Shown: positions 5,936 to 8,655 of the stretch, in pieces
How positions within the stretch are numbered: the stretch's first letter is position 1
Layout of the letters: each line of letters starts with the position of its first letter
Assembly: GCA_027293665.1 (NCBI GenBank)
Contig: JAPUFN010000424.1
Location: 1-8,655, forward strand
Direction of reading: 5' to 3'
Length of the DNA stretch: 8,655 bases
Source of the DNA: Gammaproteobacteria bacterium
GTDB taxonomy: Bacteria; Pseudomonadota; Gammaproteobacteria; Pseudomonadales; Azotimanducaceae
Made by a program: the position numbers and the translations under genes
Notes under the pieces: generated by a model
Database searches by the model: none
Told to the model about the DNA's origin: nothing
The model's input: the letters and a program-made list of their open reading frames with translations, nothing else

Positions 5936-7198
5936 TCAGCGCACCCGTTGCACGTCTGCGCCGAGCAACTGCAACTTTTCTTCGATTGTCTCGTAGCCGC
6001 GATCGATGTGATAGATCCGATCGATCAGAGTCGTGCCTTCGGCAACCAGGGCTGCAACCACGAGCGAAAATGAAGCGCGCAGATCCGTTGCCATCACCGG
6101 GGCAGCCTTGAGGGAATCCACACCACGCACAATCGCAGTTGAGGCGCTTTGAATATCTATGTCTGCACCGAGGCGGTTGATTTCCTGCACATGCATGAAG
6201 CGATTCTCGAAAATCGTTTCTGTCACTCTGCTTTCACCAATGGCCACGGCATTCATCGCCAGATACTGCGCCTGCATATCCGTTGGAAAACCCGGATACG
6301 GGGCTGTCTCAATGTCTACGGCCTTCGGCCGTCTGCCGTGCATGTCCAGCTCGATGACGGCTCCATCCACCCGCACGTCGGCACCCGCCGCGCGCAACTT
6401 TTCCAACACCGCTTCGAGAGTCGAAGCATCCGTCTGCTGGAGCTTCACCCGGCCCCCTGTTGCCGCTGCCGCGATTAAATACGTGCCCGTTTCCACTCGG
6501 TCCGGCATCACGGAGTACTCGCAGCCATGCAGTCGTTGCACACCTTCGACCTCGATCACGGAAGTTCCCTGGCCACTGATCCGGGCACCCATGGCGCTGA
6601 GAAAATTCGCAAGATCGACAATTTCGGGTTCTCGCGCCGCATTGCTGATACGCGTTGTGCCCTCGGCCAGACAGGCGGCCATGAGGATGTTCTCCGTGCC
6701 ACCGACGGTAACGAGATCGAACGCAATATCTGCACCCCGCAGACGGCCGTCGACTTTTGCCCGAACGTAGCCGTCGACAACTTCGATTTCCGCGCCGAGT
6801 GCCTCCAGGCCTTTCAGATGCTGGTCCACGGGGCGCGCACCAATCGCGCAGCCACCGGGTAGTGAGACTTCCGCCGCGCCGAAGCGGGCAAGCAACGGCC
6901 CCAGTACTACGAAGGAAGCCCGCATCGTTTTAACCAGTTCATAGGGCGCTTTGAGCTGCCCTAGATGTGCCGCTGTCACCTCCACGCGCATTTTTTCATC
7001 GACAACGACCTGAGCGCCGAGGCAGCCGAGCAGTTCGATCATCGTTGTCACATCGTGTAGATGCGGTATGTTGCCGATGATCGCCGGCTCATCGATGAGC
7101 AGCGTAGCGGCGAGAATGGGCAGCGCGGAGTTTTTCGCTCCCGAGATTCTAAGGCTTCCTGAAAGGCACCGCCCGCCGGTGATTAGCAGCTTGTCCAT
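5936..7198 (-). CDS. murA: UDP-N-acetylglucosamine 1-carboxyvinyltransferase
   Basis: MurA transfers enolpyruvate from phosphoenolpyruvate to UDP-GlcNAc, the first committed step of peptidoglycan synthesis, in the cytoplasm. The product has 420 residues (E. coli has 419). Key residues are in place: K22-N23 (SGAKNSALPIL), the catalytic C117 in LPGGCAIGARPVD (equivalent to E. coli C115, the fosfomycin target; cysteine rather than the aspartate of resistant forms), D307 (FPTDMQAQ), D371 and R373 (TDLRAS), and R400 (HIDRGYE). ATG 7198 has AGGA overlapping the ibaG stop, 7 bases upstream. The gap to ibaG is 9 bases and the gap to hisG is 19. The mla-ibaG-murA order is shared with E. coli and many relatives. 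Confidence 0.99.
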   Translation of the reverse strand: MDKLLITGGRCLSGSLRISGAKNSALPILAATLLIDEPAIIGNIPHLHDVTTMIELLGCLGAQVVVDEKMRVEVTAAHLGQLKAPYELVKTMRASFVVLGPLLARFGAAEVSLPGGCAIGARPVDQHLKGLEALGAEIEVVDGYVRAKVDGRLRGADIAFDLVTVGGTENILMAACLAEGTTRISNAAREPEIVDLANFLSAMGARISGQGTSVIEVEGVQRLHGCEYSVMPDRVETGTYLIAAAATGGRVKLQQTDASTLEAVLEKLRAAGADVRVDGAVIELDMHGRRPKAVDIETAPYPGFPTDMQAQYLAMNAVAIGESRVTETIFENRFMHVQEINRLGADIDIQSASTAIVRGVDSLKAAPVMATDLRASFSLVVAALVAEGTTLIDRIYHIDRGYETIEEKLQLLGADVQRVR

Positions 7199-7207
7199 CG
7201 CAGAATC

Positions 7208-7432
7208 CTACTCCTGCGGTGTGACAGCCCGGATGGTCACCGCATGCAGCCGACCATCGGAGATGAAGTCACCGATACAACCATAGACTTTCTGTTGCCT
7301 GCGCAGCCGATTCAGCGTGGTAAATTCTTCGCTCACCACGGTGATGACGGCACGATTTCCATCCAGAACGACCTCGACTTGAGCAGTCGGCATCTGCGCG
7401 AGGATGCTCTCGGTAATTTCCTTATTCATCAT
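7208..7432 (-). CDS. ibaG: BolA-family protein IbaG
   Basis: A BolA-like protein of the IbaG type. Such proteins pair with monothiol glutaredoxins around a [2Fe-2S] cluster, and E. coli ibaG is linked to acid stress. From ATG 7432 it has 74 residues, shorter than E. coli IbaG (mid-80s) because the C-terminus stops right after TPQE. The BolA core is clear: VVLDGNRAVITVVSEEF, the RLRRQQKVYG helix and DGRLHAVTIRAVTP, including the conserved H63 expected to bind the cluster. C52 (VYGCIGDF) stands where E. coli IbaG has proline and where BOLA2-type proteins carry cysteine. The open frame extends further upstream, but those residues are unlike the family and run back into mlaB. ATG 7429 is a close alternative start. 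It sits between mlaB (34-base gap) and murA (9-base gap). Confidence 0.92.
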   Translation of the reverse strand: MMNKEITESILAQMPTAQVEVVLDGNRAVITVVSEEFTTLNRLRRQQKVYGCIGDFISDGRLHAVTIRAVTPQE

Positions 7433-7447
7433 GAGTTCACTTGTGTT

Positions 7448-7458
7448 GGCGCGGCGCC
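7448..7458. repeat. 11-base palindrome between mlaB and ibaG
   Basis: GGCGC-G-GCGCC is a perfect palindrome about one base in the 34-base mlaB-ibaG gap. In RNA it could form a four-pair stem with a three-base loop. No T run follows on the transcribed minus strand, so it is not a standard terminator. Chance is possible in GC-rich DNA. Confidence 0.35.
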
Positions 7459-7466
7459 CGACTGCC

Positions 7467-7775
7467 TCAGCTGTCGTCAATGACCGGTGAGGCAACGTCC
7501 TCGAGAGGCAACACCTTATCGAGTTCACACAGATCAATTATGTTACGTAAATCAACAGGAACGTCTACGAAAACTATGGATTTTCCCTGTAAGTGAGCAT
7601 AGCGAAACCAGGCGGTCAGCAGCGCAGCGACGCTCGAGTTGCTCTCCTGCAGACCGCTGAGACTGAAGACACTGGCCGAGTGCTCATCGATGAACGCCTC
7701 GCCGTGCGCACGAACCGTCATGAGATTCTGAAAGTCGATGCTCGCCGGCAGTAGAAATCGAGGCTCAGGAGTCAA
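7467..7775 (-). CDS. mlaB: STAS-domain phospholipid transport protein MlaB
   Basis: MlaB is the small cytoplasmic STAS subunit that binds the ATPase MlaF and stabilises and activates the MlaFEDB transporter in the inner membrane. The 102-residue protein is one STAS domain: a first strand region FLLPASIDFQNL (7-18), SVFSLSG (35-41), the loop-helix SNSSVAALLTAWFRYAHLQGKSI (45-67), and the last strand/helix VFVDVPVDLRNIIDLCELDKVLPL (68-91). The usual D-S/T-x-G-L entry to the helix is changed here to N-S-S-V. The start is TTG at 7775, whose bases overlap the TGA of mlaC (TTGA). The next ATG (7721) would remove the first strand, so TTG is preferred. Sequence likeness is moderate, but position after mlaC and before ibaG makes the assignment strong. 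Confidence 0.86.
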   Translation of the reverse strand: MTPEPRFLLPASIDFQNLMTVRAHGEAFIDEHSASVFSLSGLQESNSSVAALLTAWFRYAHLQGKSIVFVDVPVDLRNIIDLCELDKVLPLEDVASPVIDDS

Positions 7776-8491
7776 GAACTCTTTACCGCCGCGTCTTCCT
7801 CATCGGCGGATTCCGTGTCGATCACATCTGACCAGGCATCGATCACTTTGTCGATATCGCCGCCAAGCTTGGGATCCTGCATCGCGCTTTTGAACTGGCT
7901 GCGATAGGTGATCCCCATGTTCACGCCCTCCACGATGATGTTGCGCATGCGCCAGGCTTCCTGATCATTTGCGCGTCCCATCGAATAAATCACCGTGTAG
8001 GTGTTGCCGCCTCCGAGCCTGATTTCCTGCTTTATACTGCGACGATTGGGCTTGCGCGGCGGCTTATCCGGCACGATCAGCGCGACCTCACCCTCGCTGA
8101 ATTCCGTCAGCGCGAACGCATAGGTTCGCACGAGATTCCACTTGAAAGACTCCGCGAAGCGTTCCCGCTGCTCGGCGGAGGCCGTTTTGTAATGAGCGGC
8201 CATCACGCTGCGGGCGAACCGCGTAAAGTCCACCACCGGTGACAACAACGCCTCTACGGCTATGTAGAATCGCTCCGGATCTTCCTTGGCGTAAGATTGC
8301 GCTTCTTCAATGAGCGCCAGCATCTGCTCGGTCGTCTGCTGGACGAGTTCTGCGGGTTCCACACCTACACCTACACCAGCCGCGGCGCCACCAGCCGCAG
8401 CGTCCCCGGCAGCGGTTGGCGCGACATACCCTAGCGCGAGCATCAGCAGGGCGCCTAGCAGAACCGCCCGTTTGTCTGTCCGATTCAGCAT
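7772..8491 (-). CDS. mlaC: Periplasmic phospholipid-binding protein MlaC (Ttg2D family)
   Basis: MlaC is the soluble periplasmic carrier moving phospholipid between the MlaA outer-membrane complex and the MlaFEDB inner-membrane transporter. From ATG 8491 it has 239 residues. The N-terminus is a signal peptide: basic MLNRTDKR, a hydrophobic stretch, then an Ala-rich region around residues 24-33. The mature protein begins with an Ala/Gly/Val low-complexity tail (about 29-44), then the family core: VVDFTRFARSVMAAHY (86-101), SAEQRERFAESFKWNLVRTYA (105-125) and WRMRNIIVEGVNMGITYRSQF (180-200). The C-terminus is acidic. The ATG overlaps the mlaD TGA by one base (TGATG). A GTG one codon earlier is possible and barely matters. 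Its TGA overlaps the TTG start of mlaB, implying translational coupling. Confidence 0.95.
   Translation of the reverse strand: MLNRTDKRAVLLGALLMLALGYVAPTAAGDAAAGGAAAGVGVGVEPAELVQQTTEQMLALIEEAQSYAKEDPERFYIAVEALLSPVVDFTRFARSVMAAHYKTASAEQRERFAESFKWNLVRTYAFALTEFSEGEVALIVPDKPPRKPNRRSIKQEIRLGGGNTYTVIYSMGRANDQEAWRMRNIIVEGVNMGITYRSQFKSAMQDPKLGGDIDKVIDAWSDVIDTESADEEDAAVKSS
8361..8405 (-). repeat. Tandem repeats encoding the MlaC Ala/Gly/Val tail
   Basis: Two adjoining tandem repeats lie inside mlaC. A 6-base unit (ACACCT on the plus strand) occurs twice with a third near-copy at 8361-8378 and encodes alternating Gly-Val. Two 15-base copies (8376-8390 and 8391-8405, 12 of 15 bases alike) encode related five-residue Ala/Gly blocks. 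Both keep the frame. They look like slippage-driven expansion of a linker just after the signal peptide. Confidence 0.7.
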
Positions 8492-8655
8492 CACGAACCC
8501 AGCCTTGTCATCAACTCACCCACCAGATTCTCCAGCACCATCGCACCCTGAGTCTCCTCGATGGTATCGCCATTGCCAAGCCTCTCTTCATCCGCGCCGG
8601 GCAGGAGGTTGACGTAACGCGCCCCCAGGATGCCCTCAGTCAGTATTTGCGCAGC
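8491..8655 (-). CDS. mlaD: MCE-domain phospholipid transport protein MlaD, C-terminal end only
   Basis: Only the last 54 residues are inside the window; the 5' part lies beyond the right edge. MlaD is the membrane-anchored MCE-domain subunit that forms a hexameric ring on the periplasmic side of the MlaFEDB transporter and passes lipid to or from MlaC. The visible piece starts AAQILTEGILGARYVNLLPGADEE, the typical end of an MCE domain (LLGxxYVxLxPG), and continues GDTIEETQGAMVLENLVGELMTRLGS, matching the helical C-terminal region of proteobacterial MlaD. The stop TGA overlaps the mlaC start ATG. mlaE and mlaF are expected further upstream, outside the window. Confidence 0.93.
   Translation of the reverse strand, partial: AAQILTEGILGARYVNLLPGADEERLGNGDTIEETQGAMVLENLVGELMTRLGS

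Noticed and set aside
1..8655. Mobile element, defence system, CRISPR array or horizontally acquired island
   Set aside because: All frames of substance are conserved housekeeping genes in a familiar order; no transposase, integrase, spacer-repeat array or terminal inverted repeats were seen.

Overview
The window reads as a chromosomal housekeeping segment of a moderately GC-rich gammaproteobacterium. The basis is gene content and order. The run mlaD-mlaC-mlaB-ibaG-murA-hisG-hisD, a DegS/AlgW-type protease, and zapE-rplM-rpsI-petA is an arrangement familiar from Pseudomonas-like genomes and, in broken form, from E. coli. The short form of HisG and a Rieske protein directly after rpsI also fit a respiring, non-enteric gammaproteobacterium. 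The genus cannot be named from the sequence alone. I see no insertion sequence, phage gene, tRNA, rRNA or CRISPR array.

Left block (1-2713, all minus strand; transcription runs right to left): zapE (cell-division ATPase), a 117-base gap with a candidate promoter and a small hairpin, rplM and rpsI (ribosomal proteins L13 and S9, 3 bases apart), then petA (Rieske iron-sulfur protein of the cytochrome bc1 complex). petA is cut by the left edge and lacks its last few residues.

Middle (2714-3902): a 48-base divergent spacer carries a perfect 6+4+6 inverted repeat. It separates zapE from the only plus-strand gene, a membrane-anchored DegS/AlgW-like serine protease. That protease converges on hisD. 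The 76-base gap between the two stop codons is largely filled by three copies of a 20-21 base palindromic, GC-rich unit.

Right block (3903-8655, all minus strand): a tightly packed operon-like series. mlaD (cut by the right edge), mlaC and mlaB encode parts of the system that keeps phospholipids out of the outer leaflet of the outer membrane. ibaG encodes a BolA-family iron-sulfur/stress protein, murA the first committed step of peptidoglycan synthesis, and hisG and hisD the first and last steps of histidine synthesis. Start and stop codons overlap at mlaD/mlaC and mlaC/mlaB, and the remaining gaps are 9-55 bases. hisC, which often follows hisD in relatives, is absent here.

Together the genes cover envelope maintenance (Mla, MurA, the envelope-stress protease), division (ZapE), translation and respiration. 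No new multi-gene system is evident. The points most worth a second look are non-coding: the palindromic repeat array at the degS/hisD junction, the inverted repeat between zapE and degS (whose loop reads GGAG in zapE mRNA), and the leader of rplM. There are also a few protein-level oddities: a cysteine pair in the DegS-like protease, a cysteine in IbaG, and a repeat-built Ala/Gly/Val tail in MlaC. No gene-free stretch longer than 300 bases exists in the window.
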